Assembly: GCF_000612445.1 (NCBI RefSeq)
Contig: NZ_BALC01000002.1
Location: 124,001-188,000 of the forward strand
Length of the DNA: 64,000 nucleotides
Reading direction: 5' to 3'
Source of the DNA: Liquorilactobacillus sucicola DSM 21376 = JCM 15457
GTDB lineage: Bacteria > Bacillota > Bacilli > Lactobacillales > Lactobacillaceae
The position numbers and the translations under genes were made by a program. Position 1 is the first letter of the stretch. Each line of letters starts with the position of its first letter. The notes beneath the pieces are model-generated. The model worked only from the letters and a program-made list of their open reading frames with translations, was not told the origin of the DNA and made no database searches. Below, one piece after another: positions 28,029-40,474 of this stretch.

Positions 28029-30035
28029 ATGCCGAAAATAAAAGAACTCTCAGAAGTACTTGCTGATCAGATTGCAGCTGGGGAGGTAGTTGAAAGACCA
28101 GCCTCCGTAGTTAAAGAACTTGTTGAAAATGCAATTGATGCGAAGAGTACTCAGATTGATATAGTTGTTGAAGAAGCAGGTTTAAAAAGAATTCAGGTTA
28201 TTGACAATGGAGAAGGAATTCCAGCCGAAGATGTTGAATTAGCCTTCAAACGTCACTCGACAAGCAAAATAACGAGCCGTGAAGATTTGTTCAGAATAAA
28301 AACGCTTGGTTTCAGAGGAGAGGCTTTACCGAGTATTGCCTCTGTGGCTGATGTCTATCTCGAAACTAGTACTGAAACAGATGTTTCAGGAACACTTTTA
28401 CATGTTAAGGGTGGTGAGCAGCTTGAAAAGAAAACGAGCGTTCGACCACGTGGAACAGAAATAACTGTTGCAGACTTGTTCTACAATACACCTGCGCGAC
28501 TCAAATATTTGAAAAGCCTTCAAACTGAACTGGCCGCAATAAGCGATATTGTCAATCGCTTAGCGCTAAGCCACAATGACATTGCGATTTCATTGAGCAA
28601 TAATGGACATACTTTATTGCAGACAGTGGGAAATAACGATCTTCAACAGACAATCAGTGCAATATACGGTGTGAAGAACGCGCGGCAGATGGTTGCTTTT
28701 AACGGAAAGGATCTTGACTTTAAGGTTGCAGGATATGTTTCACTTCCTAAATTAACACGTGCAACTAAAAGCTATATCAGTCTGTTGCTTAATGGAAGAT
28801 ATATCAAAAATTTTCAATTGAGCAATGCGATAATCAAAGGATACGGATCCAAATTGATGGTTGGGCGCTACCCCGTTGCAGTTGTCAATATCACGCTTGA
28901 TCCGCTCTTAGTTGATGTTAATGTCCATCCAACAAAACAGCAGGTGCGTATAAGCAAGGAAGATCAGTTGGCACAATTATTGACAAAATGTGTTTACGAC
29001 CGAATAGCACAGGAGAACCTAATACCTGATGCCTTGAAGAATTTGAATCAAAAAACACGCAAGGAAATTGATATTGATCAACTTCAATTTGATCTGAATG
29101 AGTCCTCGCGCTCTTATTATCATGATAGAACCGGTACAGGTGAATTGCCGGCCCAACAAGTGACTTCTCAAATAAAAGATGCGGTACCTGACATCAATAG
29201 TTCAGGCAGCTCTACCGTAGAAGACGAGCAAGATGAAGAGTCATCAAAGAATGCAAAACCAGCAGTCACTATCATTAGAGACAAAAATGATATGGTGGAT
29301 AAGTTAGATGAGTGGGACAAAAAATATCTGCGACAAGCATCACAGTCTGCTATTTTACAAAAAACGTCTGAAAATCAGTCGTATGTCCCAAAGCAAGATC
29401 AGCTGCAGGCTAAAACCCAGCGCCGCTTTCCAGAATTGACTTATATCGGTCAAATGCACGGAACATACTTGTTTGCAGAATCGCAGGATGGATTGTATAT
29501 TATTGACCAGCATGCAGCACAGGAGCGCTGCAAGTACGAGTACTATCGTGAAAAAATAGGTGAGGTTGAATCAGACCAGCAAGATCTTTTGGTACCAATA
29601 GTTCTCGATTACACAACAAGTGATTCACTGATCATCAATGAAAATCTGCCTAAATTAGAACAATTAGGGATCGACTTGGAGGATTTTGGACCTAACAGTT
29701 ACATCGTGCGGCATCATCCAACTTGGTTCAAGGATGGACAAGAAGAAGATATTATCCGTGAACTTATTGACTATATTTTAAAAGATGGCAAGATAGATGT
29801 TGCAACCTATCGAGAGAAAACAGCAATTATGATGAGCTGCAAACGCTCAATTAAAGCTAACCATCATTTGGATGACAAGCAGGCCAAAGCATTGTTGGAG
29901 CAGCTTAAAAAATGTGAAAATCCGTTTAACTGCCCGCACGGACGGCCTGTGTTGGTACATTTTACTAATTCTGACATGGAACACATGTTTAAACGGATTC
30001 AAGATCCACATCAGAGCTTGCGAGAACAAGAGTAA
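28029..30035 (+). CDS. mutL: DNA mismatch repair protein MutL
   Basis: GHKL ATPase and nicking endonuclease, 668 residues from ATG 28029 (GGAGG at 28016-28020; the TTG at 28014 is inside the binding-site region). N-terminal ATPase motifs: ENAIDAK, DNGEGI, GFRGEAL. After a flexible linker (about 345-465), the C-terminal domain carries the endonuclease motif DQHAxxExxxxE ([12 protein letters not shown]) plus CKRS and CPHGRP zinc-site segments. These show a MutH-independent, endonuclease-active MutL. Confidence 0.97.
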   Translation: MPKIKELSEVLADQIAAGEVVERPASVVKELVENAIDAKSTQIDIVVEEAGLKRIQVIDNGEGIPAEDVELAFKRHSTSKITSREDLFRIKTLGFRGEALPSIASVADVYLETSTETDVSGTLLHVKGGEQLEKKTSVRPRGTEITVADLFYNTPARLKYLKSLQTELAAISDIVNRLALSHNDIAISLSNNGHTLLQTVGNNDLQQTISAIYGVKNARQMVAFNGKDLDFKVAGYVSLPKLTRATKSYISLLLNGRYIKNFQLSNAIIKGYGSKLMVGRYPVAVVNITLDPLLVDVNVHPTKQQVRISKEDQLAQLLTKCVYDRIAQENLIPDALKNLNQKTRKEIDIDQLQFDLNESSRSYYHDRTGTGELPAQQVTSQIKDAVPDINSSGSSTVEDEQDEESSKNAKPAVTIIRDKNDMVDKLDEWDKKYLRQASQSAILQKTSENQSYVPKQDQLQAKTQRRFPELTYIGQMHGTYLFAESQDGLYIIDQHAAQERCKYEYYREKIGEVESDQQDLLVPIVLDYTTSDSLIINENLPKLEQLGIDLEDFGPNSYIVRHHPTWFKDGQEEDIIRELIDYILKDGKIDVATYREKTAIMMSCKRSIKANHHLDDKQAKALLEQLKKCENPFNCPHGRPVLVHFTNSDMEHMFKRIQDPHQSLREQE

Positions 30036-30061
30036 GCAGATATTTTAGGAAGGAAGAAGAG

Positions 30062-30676
30062 ATGTACGAATATTTTAGAGGAAAGATAACTGCCGTGACA
30101 CCATATTATATCGTTGTTGAAGCGGGAATGATCGGTTATCAAGTATATGTTGCAAATCCATTCCGTTACCAAGTTGATGTACAGCATGAAAAAAAGGTTT
30201 ATATTTATCAAGCTGTAAGGGAAAATGCTATTACCCTCTTTGGTTTCTGGGATTTAGATGAAAAAAACATTTTTGTCAAGCTTCTTAACGTTTCAGGAAT
30301 TGGACCCAAGAGCGCACTTGCTATTCTAGCGAATGATGATCATCAAGGTCTTGTGACTGCGATCGACAGTGAGGATATCGGTTATTTGACTAAGTTCCCA
30401 GGAGTAGGGAAGAAGACGGCCAAACAGATCGTACTGGACTTAAAAGGCAAGATGGAAGAAGCCGGTATACAAAAAGAATTGATAGGACAACAAGGATTGG
30501 CACTTTCCAGCCAAACTGATTCAAACCAATATCTGGAAGAAAGCATCGCGGCATTATCTGCATTAGGTTATACTAAAACCGAAGTTAAACGAGTCAGCAA
30601 GAAACTTGCACAATTTGCAGGCAAGTCTACTGATGAATATCTGCGTGAAGCGTTAAGATTATTGATTAATAAGTGA
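30062..30676 (+). CDS. ruvA: Holliday junction branch migration protein RuvA
   Basis: 204-residue tetrameric protein that binds four-way junctions and loads RuvB. N-terminal OB fold ([20 protein letters not shown]), two helix-hairpin-helix motifs ([13 protein letters not shown] and [19 protein letters not shown]) and the C-terminal RuvB-binding domain (about 155-204; [15 protein letters not shown]). GGAAGGAAG precedes the ATG. ruvB follows within 20 bases. Confidence 0.96.
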   Translation: MYEYFRGKITAVTPYYIVVEAGMIGYQVYVANPFRYQVDVQHEKKVYIYQAVRENAITLFGFWDLDEKNIFVKLLNVSGIGPKSALAILANDDHQGLVTAIDSEDIGYLTKFPGVGKKTAKQIVLDLKGKMEEAGIQKELIGQQGLALSSQTDSNQYLEESIAALSALGYTKTEVKRVSKKLAQFAGKSTDEYLREALRLLINK

Positions 30677-30693
30677 TGCGAGGGGGTGTCTAA

Positions 30694-31706
30694 ATGCCGG
30701 AAGATGATCGCATAGTATCAGGCGATTTAGTCGATGACGAACAAGATGATGAAAGAGAAAATTCACTGCGGCCGCAGATTTTGACCAATATATTGGCCAA
30801 AAGGCGATTAAGGATGAGCTCCAAGTATACATTAAAGCAGCTTCTCAGAGGCAAGAGGCACTAGATCACGTTTTATTGTATGGTCCTCCGGGTTTGGGAA
30901 AAACGACGCTTGCGATAATAATAGCAAACGAAATGCATGTTGCAATCAAGACAACAAGTGGTCCAGCAATTGAACGACCTGGTGATCTGGTTGCACTCCT
31001 GAATGAGCTGCAAGCAGGCGATGTTTTGTTTATTGATGAGATACATCGTCTACCTAAAATCGTAGAAGAAGTGTTATATTCCGCAATGGAAGACTTCTAT
31101 GTCGATATTGTTATTGGACAGGGTCCAACTGCCCATCCGGTACACTTCACGCTTCCACCATTTACTTTGATTGGGGCGACAACACGGGCAGGGTTACTAT
31201 CTGCGCCGCTGCGTGATCGCTTTGGAATTATTGCACATATGAACTATTACACCGAAGATGAACTCGCAACGATCGTTGAACGTTCTGCTGATATTTTTCA
31301 AACACTGATTAGTTTGAGCGGAGCACATGAAATCGCACGAAGATCACGAGGGACGCCACGAATTGCGAACCGCTTGTTGAAAAGAGTACGCGATTTTGCA
31401 GAAGTTGCTCAGCAAGATAAAGTTGACGAAGAGATTGTCCAGTACGCTCTCAATCTATTGCGTGTGGATGATCACGGATTAGATGAAACAGATCGTAAAA
31501 TGCTGAAAATGATGATTGAACTCTATAATGGCGGCCCAGTCGGTGTAAATACGATTGCAGCCAATATTGGTGAAGAAATAGAAACCGTAACCGAAATGAT
31601 TGAACCATATTTAATGCAAAGTGGTTTCATCAAAAGAACACCCCGGGGGAGAGTCGTCACCCCGGCAGCTTATGAACATCTAGGAATACCGTATTCTAAA
31701 AATTAA
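30694..31706 (+). CDS. ruvB: Holliday junction helicase RuvB, frameshifted in this sequence
   Basis: AAA+ motor of the RuvAB complex. The frame from ATG 30694 (GAGGGGG upstream) starts correctly ([17 protein letters not shown]...NSLRP). It then slips at about 30770-30775 and ends at a stop near 30863. The rest ([12 protein letters not shown] Walker A, DEIHRL Walker [10 protein letters not shown] sensor 1, [14 protein letters not shown] arginine-finger/sensor 2, winged helix) is open from before 30876 in another frame. Adding one G (CCGGCAG for CCGCAG) yields [18 protein letters not shown], the canonical RuvB sequence, and about 337 residues. A start at 30876 would remove the conserved N-terminus and is wrong. 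Confidence 0.93.
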
Positions 31707-31740
31707 CAGAAATATTTTTCTTAAAAGAAGGGTGACAATT

Positions 31741-33958
<2,218 letters not shown>

Positions 33959-34042
33959 GAAATTTGGCTAAATACCTAGTCAGTGGCTTAAAACTTTGTT
34001 AAAGTTATAATTGTGCAGGTTTTATAGATGGGAGTGAAAAAA

Positions 34043-34417
34043 ATGAATGGATCGTTACCAACGATTATAATGTTTGTTGCTTTAATCGGTTTGATGTACT
34101 TTATGATGATCAGACCGCAAAAGAAGCAACAGCAAAAACGTCAAGAGATGTTAGGCAACCTCAAAAAAGGGGATGCTGTTATTACAATTGGAAGATTGCA
34201 TGGAGTTGTTGACAGTATAAATAATGCTGAACATACAGTAACACTTGATTGTGACGGAATTTTTCTGACGTTCGAACAATCTGCTATTGCAAGCGTTACA
34301 CCATCTGAAAACAATGGCAGTGCGGTAGCTGAGGAAAAGACACAGACAACTGTTGCCAAGGATACTGAAGAAACAAGCAAAGAAGATGTTTCTGAAGACG
34401 AAGAAAAGAAAAGCTGA
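34043..34417 (+). CDS. yajC: Preprotein translocase subunit YajC
   Basis: Small membrane accessory of the SecDF-YajC complex, 124 residues from ATG 34043 (GGAG at 34031, spacing 8; the ATG at 34028 precedes that site). One N-terminal helix (IIMFVALIGLMYFMMIRPQ) is followed by the conserved KKQQQKRQEMLGNLKKGDAVITIGRLHG region. The last 35 or so residues form an acidic Glu/Ser/Thr-rich tail common in lactobacilli. No SecDF gene is adjacent. Confidence 0.92.
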   Translation: MNGSLPTIIMFVALIGLMYFMMIRPQKKQQQKRQEMLGNLKKGDAVITIGRLHGVVDSINNAEHTVTLDCDGIFLTFEQSAIASVTPSENNGSAVAEEKTQTTVAKDTEETSKEDVSEDEEKKS

Positions 34418-34432
34418 AGATAATATTGAGGA

Positions 34433-34475
34433 AAGTGATGCTTAAAGTCGAATTCTTGTAAGCACACTTTTTTAT
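34433..34475 (+). terminator. Probable terminator after yajC
   Basis: AAGTGATGCTTA pairs with TAAGCACACTT (one bulge or mismatch), followed by T6. The next 260 bases (to about 34740) are A/T-rich with no gene visible and lead into the fab promoter. Confidence 0.7.
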
Positions 34476-34740
34476 TTTGGTACGTCAAGCAAACAAAAAT
34501 AGATTAAAATTTGATTAGGCTAAAATGGGCTATGTATGATTAGTGGTTATTGCTAAATATTTTATAATTTTTTGCTTATTATAATCATTTAGTATAATTG
34601 ATATGCTACACTGCGATATTGGGTCGAACAGCCTTTCTAAAGTTATTTAAATGATATAAGCTGTGTTATTTGCGAATATATAATGATTAAAAATACAATG
34701 TTTGTTTTTTTGTAAATTAAAATGACTTTTTTGTTGGAAT

Positions 34741-34769
34741 TTGACAATTTAGTCCGAGTGTAATATTAT
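34741..34769 (+). promoter_or_regulatory. Promoter of the fab-acc operon
   Basis: Consensus TTGACA (34741-34746), 17-base spacer, TATTAT (34764-34769). The transcript start would be near 34776, upstream of the FabT-like operator. Confidence 0.8.
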
Positions 34770-34782
34770 TCAATCATCGAAT

Positions 34783-34799
34783 ATTTTGATGTTCGAAAT
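34783..34799. promoter_or_regulatory. FabT-like operator
   Basis: ATTTTGATGTTCGAAAT, a 17-bp pseudo-palindrome (ATTTtGA / TCgAAAT arms, 6 of 7 complementary). It resembles the FabT binding consensus of streptococci (TTTGATTATCAAA type). It lies about 8-24 bases after the predicted transcription start, so bound FabT would block transcription. Confidence 0.72.
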
Positions 34800-34827
34800 A
34801 CTTTTTTTGGTAAGTGAGGTGACAAAT

Positions 34828-35274
34828 GTGGTGCTTATGGATGCACAAGAAATTATGGACCTGATCCCTAATCGTTTTCCAATAATTTATATCGATTATG
34901 TTGATGAACTGAAAGCTGGTGAATCAATCGTTGCAACAAAGAACGTAACGATTAATGAATCTTTTTTTAGAGGTCATTTTCCAGGTAATCCTGTGATGCC
35001 TGGGGTATTGATTATTGAAACTTTAGCACAGGCGGCTTCAATTTTAATTTTGAAATCACCTGAGTTTGTGGGGAAAACAGCCTATCTGGGGGCGATTCAC
35101 AAAGCTAAATTTCGCCGGGTTGTTCGTCCAGGGGATGTGCTTAAGCTACATATTACCTTGACAAAAAAACGGGAAAATATGGGAATCGTAGAAACGAAAG
35201 CAGTTGTTGATGGAAAAACAGCATGTGCAGCTGAACTGATGTTTATTGTGGCAAATAGAGACGAAAAAATCTAA
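34828..35274 (+). CDS. fabZ1: FabZ-family 3-hydroxyacyl-ACP dehydratase, first paralogue (possible FabN-type dehydratase/isomerase)
   Basis: Hot-dog-fold dehydratase of about 148 residues; GTG 34828 has GAGGT 7 bases upstream, ATG 34837 is the alternative. The active-site His is in FRGHFPGNPVMPG and the Glu in LIIETLAQAA. A second FabZ (40475) is encoded inside the same operon, and neither fabM nor fabA is present. This copy stands first, before fabT, which is the slot of fabM in streptococci. It may therefore be the bifunctional dehydratase/isomerase that makes cis-unsaturated precursors, as FabN does in Enterococcus. Sequence by eye cannot separate FabN from FabZ activity. Confidence 0.87.
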   Translation: MVLMDAQEIMDLIPNRFPIIYIDYVDELKAGESIVATKNVTINESFFRGHFPGNPVMPGVLIIETLAQAASILILKSPEFVGKTAYLGAIHKAKFRRVVRPGDVLKLHITLTKKRENMGIVETKAVVDGKTACAAELMFIVANRDEKI

Positions 35275-35345
35275 AAGGATTGTTGTATTTTCGCTTGTAA
35301 CATTGTCATTTAAATTGAGGTTGGATAAGGACGGACATTGAACAC

Positions 35346-35786
35346 ATGGAAAATCGGGTAAAAACAATCAATGATTCCCTTGTAAGAATTTATAATGATA
35401 TTCTTTGGATTGAGGAGCATGAATTAAAAAGAAGTCATTTTAAAGACGTCTCTATCAAAGAAATGCATGCAATCAATGCAATAACGATGTACGATAAAAA
35501 AACGGCATCGCAGGTAGCAAAAGAACTGCACTTAACGCCAGGTACACTTACTTCAACCATTGATCGGTTGAGCAAGAAAGACTATGTAACACGGATTCGG
35601 TGCAGTGATGACCGTCGTGTTGTTCGTTTAGGATTGACCAAGAAGGGACGTCTTATGTATCGGGCACATGATGCTTTTCACCGTATGATGGTACGGAGTT
35701 TTCTGAAGGATCTTGATCCGGAAGAAATAAAAACGATTGAAAAAGCAGTATGTAACCTAGAAGATTTTCTAAGGGAGCATTCATAG
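35346..35786 (+). CDS. fabT: MarR-family fatty acid biosynthesis regulator FabT
   Basis: Winged helix-turn-helix repressor of 146 residues. The MarR core is clear: KTASQVAKELHLTPGTLTSTIDRLSKKDYVTRIR is the recognition region (about 55-88), followed by the wing CSDDRRVVRLGLTKKG. In streptococci and lactococci FabT bound to acyl-ACP represses the fab genes. Here it is the second gene of that operon and a FabT-like operator sits in the promoter, so autoregulation is likely. The ATG at 35346 has only a weak upstream site (GGAC). Confidence 0.9.
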   Translation: MENRVKTINDSLVRIYNDILWIEEHELKRSHFKDVSIKEMHAINAITMYDKKTASQVAKELHLTPGTLTSTIDRLSKKDYVTRIRCSDDRRVVRLGLTKKGRLMYRAHDAFHRMMVRSFLKDLDPEEIKTIEKAVCNLEDFLREHS

Positions 35787-35806
35787 ATTAAGGAGTAGAC
35801 AGCATA

Positions 35807-36793
35807 TTGGAGACAATCAAAGTTGTCAAGACTGCTCGTTGTGTCCCAGCTAAGGTTGTGACTAACGATGATTTGAGCAAGATCATGGATACCTCAGATG
35901 AATGGATCAGTAGTCGAACAGGTATCAAGCAGCGTCATATTAGTGTCGGGGAGAATACTTCGCAGTTATGCGCTGTCGTGGCCGAACAACTGCTCAAAAA
36001 AAGTGGTTGGGATGTTGAGTCAATTGATCTTCTGTTAGTCGCAACTATGTCGCCAGACACTTACACACCTGCAACTGCAGCGTTAGTTCAAGGAAAAATT
36101 GGGGCGCATAATGCATTGGCATTTGATATCAGTGCTGCGTGCTCTGGCTTTATCTACGGGCTAAATGTAGCAGAAAAATTTATGACATCTTCTGGATCAG
36201 CTTGCAACCGTGTAATGCTGATTGGGGGAGAGGTTTTGTCAAAAGTCATTGACTGGACGGACAGAACAACGGCGGTCCTGTTTGGCGATGGGGCTGCAGG
36301 CGTTTTGCTGGAAAGGCAAGAAGATGGTGGTGCCAGCCGATTCATCTCCTCAAGTTTGCACACTTATGGTGAGCTAGGGGATAAGCTGGAAGCAGGCAAA
36401 ACAGAGGCATTGGTTTCTTTTCCAATGGAAGGCGAGCATAAAATTAAGGCTTTTTCGATGTCTGGAAGAGACGTTTACAAATTCGCCACTCATAAAGTTC
36501 CAGTATCGATTGAAGAAGCAGTTAAAAAAGCCGGTTTGACTTTAGATCAAATTGACTATTTTGTTTTGCACCAAGCAAATTCACGTATAGTTGCACAAAT
36601 CGCTAAGCGTTTAAATCAGCCCTTAGCGAAGTTTCCAATGAATATTGCCAAATACGGAAACACCTCCGCTGCAAGTGTGCCACTTCTTTTGGATGAACTT
36701 GTTTCAGACAAAACGATAAAGCGCGGGCAAACGATCGTGCTAAGCGGCTTTGGCGGAGGTTTGACAGTAGGCACACAAATTATCAAATACTAA
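35807..36793 (+). CDS. fabH: Beta-ketoacyl-ACP synthase III
   Basis: Condenses acetyl-CoA (or a branched starter) with malonyl-ACP to begin each fatty acid. 328 residues. Catalytic Cys in SAACSGFIYGL (near residue 112), His in VLHQANSRI and Asn in YGNTSAASVP. The start is TTG at 35807, with AAGGAG 11 bases upstream. It lies between fabT and acpP. Confidence 0.96.
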   Translation: METIKVVKTARCVPAKVVTNDDLSKIMDTSDEWISSRTGIKQRHISVGENTSQLCAVVAEQLLKKSGWDVESIDLLLVATMSPDTYTPATAALVQGKIGAHNALAFDISAACSGFIYGLNVAEKFMTSSGSACNRVMLIGGEVLSKVIDWTDRTTAVLFGDGAAGVLLERQEDGGASRFISSSLHTYGELGDKLEAGKTEALVSFPMEGEHKIKAFSMSGRDVYKFATHKVPVSIEEAVKKAGLTLDQIDYFVLHQANSRIVAQIAKRLNQPLAKFPMNIAKYGNTSAASVPLLLDELVSDKTIKRGQTIVLSGFGGGLTVGTQIIKY

Positions 36794-36817
36794 ATATTAA
36801 CTAGGAGTGTATTAATA

Positions 36818-37060
36818 ATGACAGAACAAGAAATTTTTGACAAAGTAAAAGATATCGTGGTTGAACAATTAGATGTAGATGCTGATAAGGTGAAAATGGA
36901 TTCAGATATTAAAGATGATCTTGAAGCAGATAGCTTAGATGTTTTTGAAATCATGAACGAGCTTGAAGATGAATTAGATATTAAACTTGAAGCTGATGAA
37001 GGTGTTAAAACGATTAAAGACGTTGTTGAATATGTAAAAAAAGAAGTCGACGCAAAATAA
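36818..37060 (+). CDS. acpP: Acyl carrier protein
   Basis: 80-residue acidic carrier. The phosphopantetheine attachment Ser is in EADSLDVFE (residue about 38). The first helix and the helix III region (DELDIKLEADEGVKTI) are typical. CTAGGAG precedes the ATG. It carries all intermediates of the surrounding fab enzymes. Confidence 0.97.
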   Translation: MTEQEIFDKVKDIVVEQLDVDADKVKMDSDIKDDLEADSLDVFEIMNELEDELDIKLEADEGVKTIKDVVEYVKKEVDAK

Positions 37061-37081
37061 TTTAATGGAGATCTTAGATTT

Positions 37082-38020
37082 ATGAAAATAGGCTTTTTAT
37101 TTAGTGGACAAGGTGCCCAATACAGTAAAATGGGGTTAGATTTGTACGAATCTGACCAGGTTTACCGTGAGACGATTGATCAAGCGGCCGAACTGACAGG
37201 AATGGACCTTGGTACTATTTACCGCAACGAAAATAATGAGTTGGCGCAAACAGTTTATGTACAACCAGCTATTGTTGCCATGAGCTTAGGGATAATGCGA
37301 ATGCTCAACAGAGATGTACCGCAGCTTGATGTTCATGGCATGGTGGGATTGAGTTTGGGCGAATATTCGGCACTTATAGCTGCAAACAGTTTGAGTTTTG
37401 AAGAGGGCATGCAGGTTTTAAAGGATCGTGCAATGTATATGCAAAACGATGCAGAAGAAACTGATGGCGCAATGGTTGCAGTTATGAAAACGGATATTGA
37501 AACCATTAAAAACATTTGCAAAGAAGCAAGTAACGACACAGAAGTCGTGTGTCCTGCGAATTATAATTCCCCTAAGCAAGTTGTTATAGGCGGAAACAAA
37601 GCGGCCGTTGATCGTGCGATCAAGCTATTTCATGAGCAAGAAATTAAAAATGTTATTCCATTAAAGGTCAGCGGGGCGTTCCATACCCCGCTTTTTAAAA
37701 AAGCAAGTACTTTGATGGAAAAACGTCTTGCTGGTGTGCAGTTTGAAAAAACAATTGTTCCTGTTATCAGCAATACAACTGCACAACCGTTTCAGGCTGA
37801 AGAAACGCGAGAAATATTGACACGGCAATTGATATCACCGACACACTTTTATCAATGTGTTGATTATATGATTAAAGAATTAGGGATCGATACTGTTGTT
37901 GAGATCGGACCTGGTCAGACTTTGAGTAAGTTTACAAGACAAATTGACAAAAAAATTGAACGCTATCACATAGATGGTCAAGCTAATTATCAAAAATTTA
38001 TTGAAGCAAGTCGAGGATGA
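37082..38020 (+). CDS. fabD: Malonyl-CoA:ACP transacylase
   Basis: Loads malonyl groups onto ACP. 312 residues. N-terminal FSGQGAQ, nucleophile elbow GLSLGEYSAL with Ser near residue 92, catalytic His in KVSGAFHTPLF, and Gln in the QGAQ segment. The stop overlaps the region just upstream of fabG, with its GAGG serving as the fabG binding site. Confidence 0.96.
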   Translation: MKIGFLFSGQGAQYSKMGLDLYESDQVYRETIDQAAELTGMDLGTIYRNENNELAQTVYVQPAIVAMSLGIMRMLNRDVPQLDVHGMVGLSLGEYSALIAANSLSFEEGMQVLKDRAMYMQNDAEETDGAMVAVMKTDIETIKNICKEASNDTEVVCPANYNSPKQVVIGGNKAAVDRAIKLFHEQEIKNVIPLKVSGAFHTPLFKKASTLMEKRLAGVQFEKTIVPVISNTTAQPFQAEETREILTRQLISPTHFYQCVDYMIKELGIDTVVEIGPGQTLSKFTRQIDKKIERYHIDGQANYQKFIEASRG

Positions 38021-38025
38021 TAAAC

Positions 38026-38756
38026 ATGGATCTTAAGGGGAAAAATGCTTTTGTTACCGGCAGTTCCCGCGGAATTGGAGCTGCAATTGCACTTCAATTT
38101 GCAAAAGAGGGCTGCAATGTTATATTAAATGGGCGTAAGAATGTTTCGGACGAACTGATAAAGAAAATCGAAGCCCAAGGTGTAAAATGCAAAGTCGCTC
38201 TGGGTGATGTTTCCAAAACTGATGATGTAAAAAGAATGCAAACAGAAATTTTTGAGGAATTCGGTAAGCTTGATATTCTCGTTAATAATGCTGGAATTAC
38301 CGCGGATAAATTGATGATTGGAATGAAGGAAGAGGATTTCCGACGTGTAATTGAGACTAACTTAGTCGGGACATTCAACGTAACACAAGGTATTCTCAAA
38401 AAAATGTCACGAAAACGTTCTGGGGTCATCATTAATTTAGCGAGTGTTGTCGGATTACACGGCAATTTAGGACAAGCTAATTACGCTGCCAGCAAAGCAG
38501 GAATTATCGGATTGACAAAAACAATTGCACGTGAGGGTGCTCTTCGTGGAGTGCGCTGCAATGCAATTGCACCAGGAATGATCAATAGTGATATGACGGC
38601 TGAGGTTAGCCAGAGAATCAAGGATCAAATGGTAAAAGACATTCCACTGCAGCGATTTGGCGAGCAATCGAAGTCGCAGAAACTGCGGTTTTCTTGGCCA
38701 AAAGTGATTACATCACAGGGCAGGTCATAACGATTGACGGTGGAATGACGATCTAG
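38026..38756 (+). CDS. fabG: 3-oxoacyl-ACP reductase FabG, frameshifted in this sequence
   Basis: NADPH-dependent SDR that reduces beta-ketoacyl-ACP. ATG 38026 is preferred (CGAGG 9 bases before) over 38017. Motifs: TGSSRGIG cofactor loop, NNAG, Ser in INLASVVG, YAASKAG (Tyr-Lys), CNAIAPG. At about 38663 the frame slips: as read, the end is a divergent tail stopping at 38730. Adding one C (GAGCCAATC for GAGCAATC) gives FGEPIEVAETAVFLAKSDYITGQ... and the usual GGMTI end at 38756, about 243 residues. FabG is normally essential, so an indel error is the likely cause. Confidence 0.92.
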
Positions 38757-38769
38757 GAGGGTTTTATCG

Positions 38770-40005
38770 ATGAGTAGAGTGGTAATTACTGGAATGGGCG
38801 CCGTTACTCCAGTAGGTAACGACACAGATACATTTTTAAAAAATATTTTTGCTGGAAAAATAGGCTTTGATAAAATCAGCAAATTTGACGCAAGCGAAAC
38901 AGGAATCACAGTTGCTGCTGAAGTTAAGGATTTCGATCCAAAACTTCGGGTTGGTAAAAAGTCAGCTAAAAGAATGGATTTATTTTCTCAATATGCTGTT
39001 GACAGTGCTATTGCGGCGGTCGAACAAGCCGGCATTAACAGCGAGAACACCGACGAATACGATATGGGTGTAATTTACGGTTCAGGGATCGGCGGTTTGA
39101 CGACGATTCAAGAACAAGTAACTAAGATGAACAGCAAGGGGCCACAAAGGGTTTCTCCTTTGTTTGTTCCAACATCAATCGTTAATATGGCAGCTGGTAA
39201 TATCGCGCTGCGTTTTAAGGCAAAAAATATTTGTACTGCGATCGTTACGGCTTGCTCTTCAGGTACCAACGCAATCGGTGAAGCTTATCGCCAGATAAAG
39301 GAAGGCAGAGCCAAAGTTATGTTGACAGGCGGCTCCGAAGCATCAGTCAACGAAATCGGGATTGCAGGTTTTGCGGCTCTGACAGCTCTTTCGAAAGAAA
39401 CTGATCCGTCTCGTGCTTCATTACCATTCGACGAAGATCGTTCAGGCTTTGTTATGGGTGAAGGTGGAGCAACACTTGTTTTGGAGAGCTTAGAGCACGC
39501 ACAAAAGCGTGGCGCGAAGATCTTGGGCGAAGTTGTTGGATATGGCAGCACTTGTGATGCGTTCCATATGACATCTCCAGATCCAACAGGTGAAGGAGCT
39601 GCGCGAGCAATGCAGCAAGCTATCTCTGAAGCAGGAGTAACACCCAGCGAAGTGGGATATGTCAATGCCCATGGGACAGCAACTCATGCTAATGACTCCG
39701 GTGAAGCACACGCTATTAATCGGGTATTCGGAGTTGATAGTCCTGTTAAAGTCAGCAGCACTAAGAGTATGACTGGTCATTTACTTGGGGCTGCTGGTGC
39801 CATTGAAGCAGTTATCACTGTTGCTGCCCTTGAACAAGGTGAACTGCCAGCTAATGTTGGGTTAAAGAAACAAGATCCTGAATGCCATGTCAATGTAGTG
39901 ACGGAGAATGCTGAAAGTGCCCCAGACCTCGAGTATGCAATTAGCAACTCGCTCGGCTTTGGTGGGCACAACGCAGTGTTAGCATTTAGAAAATGGAGTG
40001 AATAG
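38770..40005 (+). CDS. fabF: Beta-ketoacyl-ACP synthase II
   Basis: Elongating condensing enzyme, 411 residues. Catalytic Cys in VTACSSGTNAIGEA (near residue 163), and His residues in NAHGTATHANDSGE and STKSMTGHLLGAAGA. The glycine-rich end SNSLGFGGHNAVLAF is typical. AGGAGGG precedes the ATG. It is followed by accB after 2 bases. Confidence 0.97.
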   Translation: MSRVVITGMGAVTPVGNDTDTFLKNIFAGKIGFDKISKFDASETGITVAAEVKDFDPKLRVGKKSAKRMDLFSQYAVDSAIAAVEQAGINSENTDEYDMGVIYGSGIGGLTTIQEQVTKMNSKGPQRVSPLFVPTSIVNMAAGNIALRFKAKNICTAIVTACSSGTNAIGEAYRQIKEGRAKVMLTGGSEASVNEIGIAGFAALTALSKETDPSRASLPFDEDRSGFVMGEGGATLVLESLEHAQKRGAKILGEVVGYGSTCDAFHMTSPDPTGEGAARAMQQAISEAGVTPSEVGYVNAHGTATHANDSGEAHAINRVFGVDSPVKVSSTKSMTGHLLGAAGAIEAVITVAALEQGELPANVGLKKQDPECHVNVVTENAESAPDLEYAISNSLGFGGHNAVLAFRKWSE

Positions 40006-40007
40006 GG

Positions 40008-40466
40008 TTGGATTATAAAGAAATACAAGAATTAATCGCAAATTTCAATGATTCACCTAGTCGTGAATTAGAGATCACAACGGGAGATTTTCATATCCGT
40101 TTGAGCAAAAATAAAATAACACAGCCTAGTGTTCAAGCACCGACACCAGCACCAACTAATGAACAGGTTCAAAAGGCTGAAAATAATCAATCGTTTTCAG
40201 TTGAAGCAAAACAAGAGGAAAAAGTGGGCGAAACGATCGATTCTCCGATGGTGGGAAGTGTTTATCTTCAATCAGAGCCTGCCAAGCCTCCTTTTGTCGA
40301 GGCGGGGGACAGTGTCCATAAGGGTGATGTTGTCTGTATCATTGAAGCAATGAAAATGATGACAGAAATTAAGAGTGAGGTTGACGGCGTTATTTCTAAG
40401 GTTCTGGTAAAAAATGAAGAGCTGGTAGAATTTGGACAACCACTTTTTGAAATTGAGGGGGCATAA
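40008..40466 (+). CDS. accB: Biotin carboxyl carrier protein of acetyl-CoA carboxylase
   Basis: 152-residue BCCP. An N-terminal dimer region is followed by a Pro/Ala/Gln-rich linker (about 45-80) and a C-terminal biotinyl domain with the biotin Lys in EAMKMMTE (residue about 118). The start is TTG 40008, with GGAG inside the end of fabF. Forms the carboxylase with AccA, AccC and AccD encoded downstream. Confidence 0.95.
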   Translation: MDYKEIQELIANFNDSPSRELEITTGDFHIRLSKNKITQPSVQAPTPAPTNEQVQKAENNQSFSVEAKQEEKVGETIDSPMVGSVYLQSEPAKPPFVEAGDSVHKGDVVCIIEAMKMMTEIKSEVDGVISKVLVKNEELVEFGQPLFEIEGA

Positions 40467-40474
40467 AGAACAAT

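Noticed and set aside
30876-31706. Short RuvB starting at 30876
   Set aside because: The conserved N-terminus exists upstream in another frame; the start at 30876 is inside the P-loop region and has no binding site.
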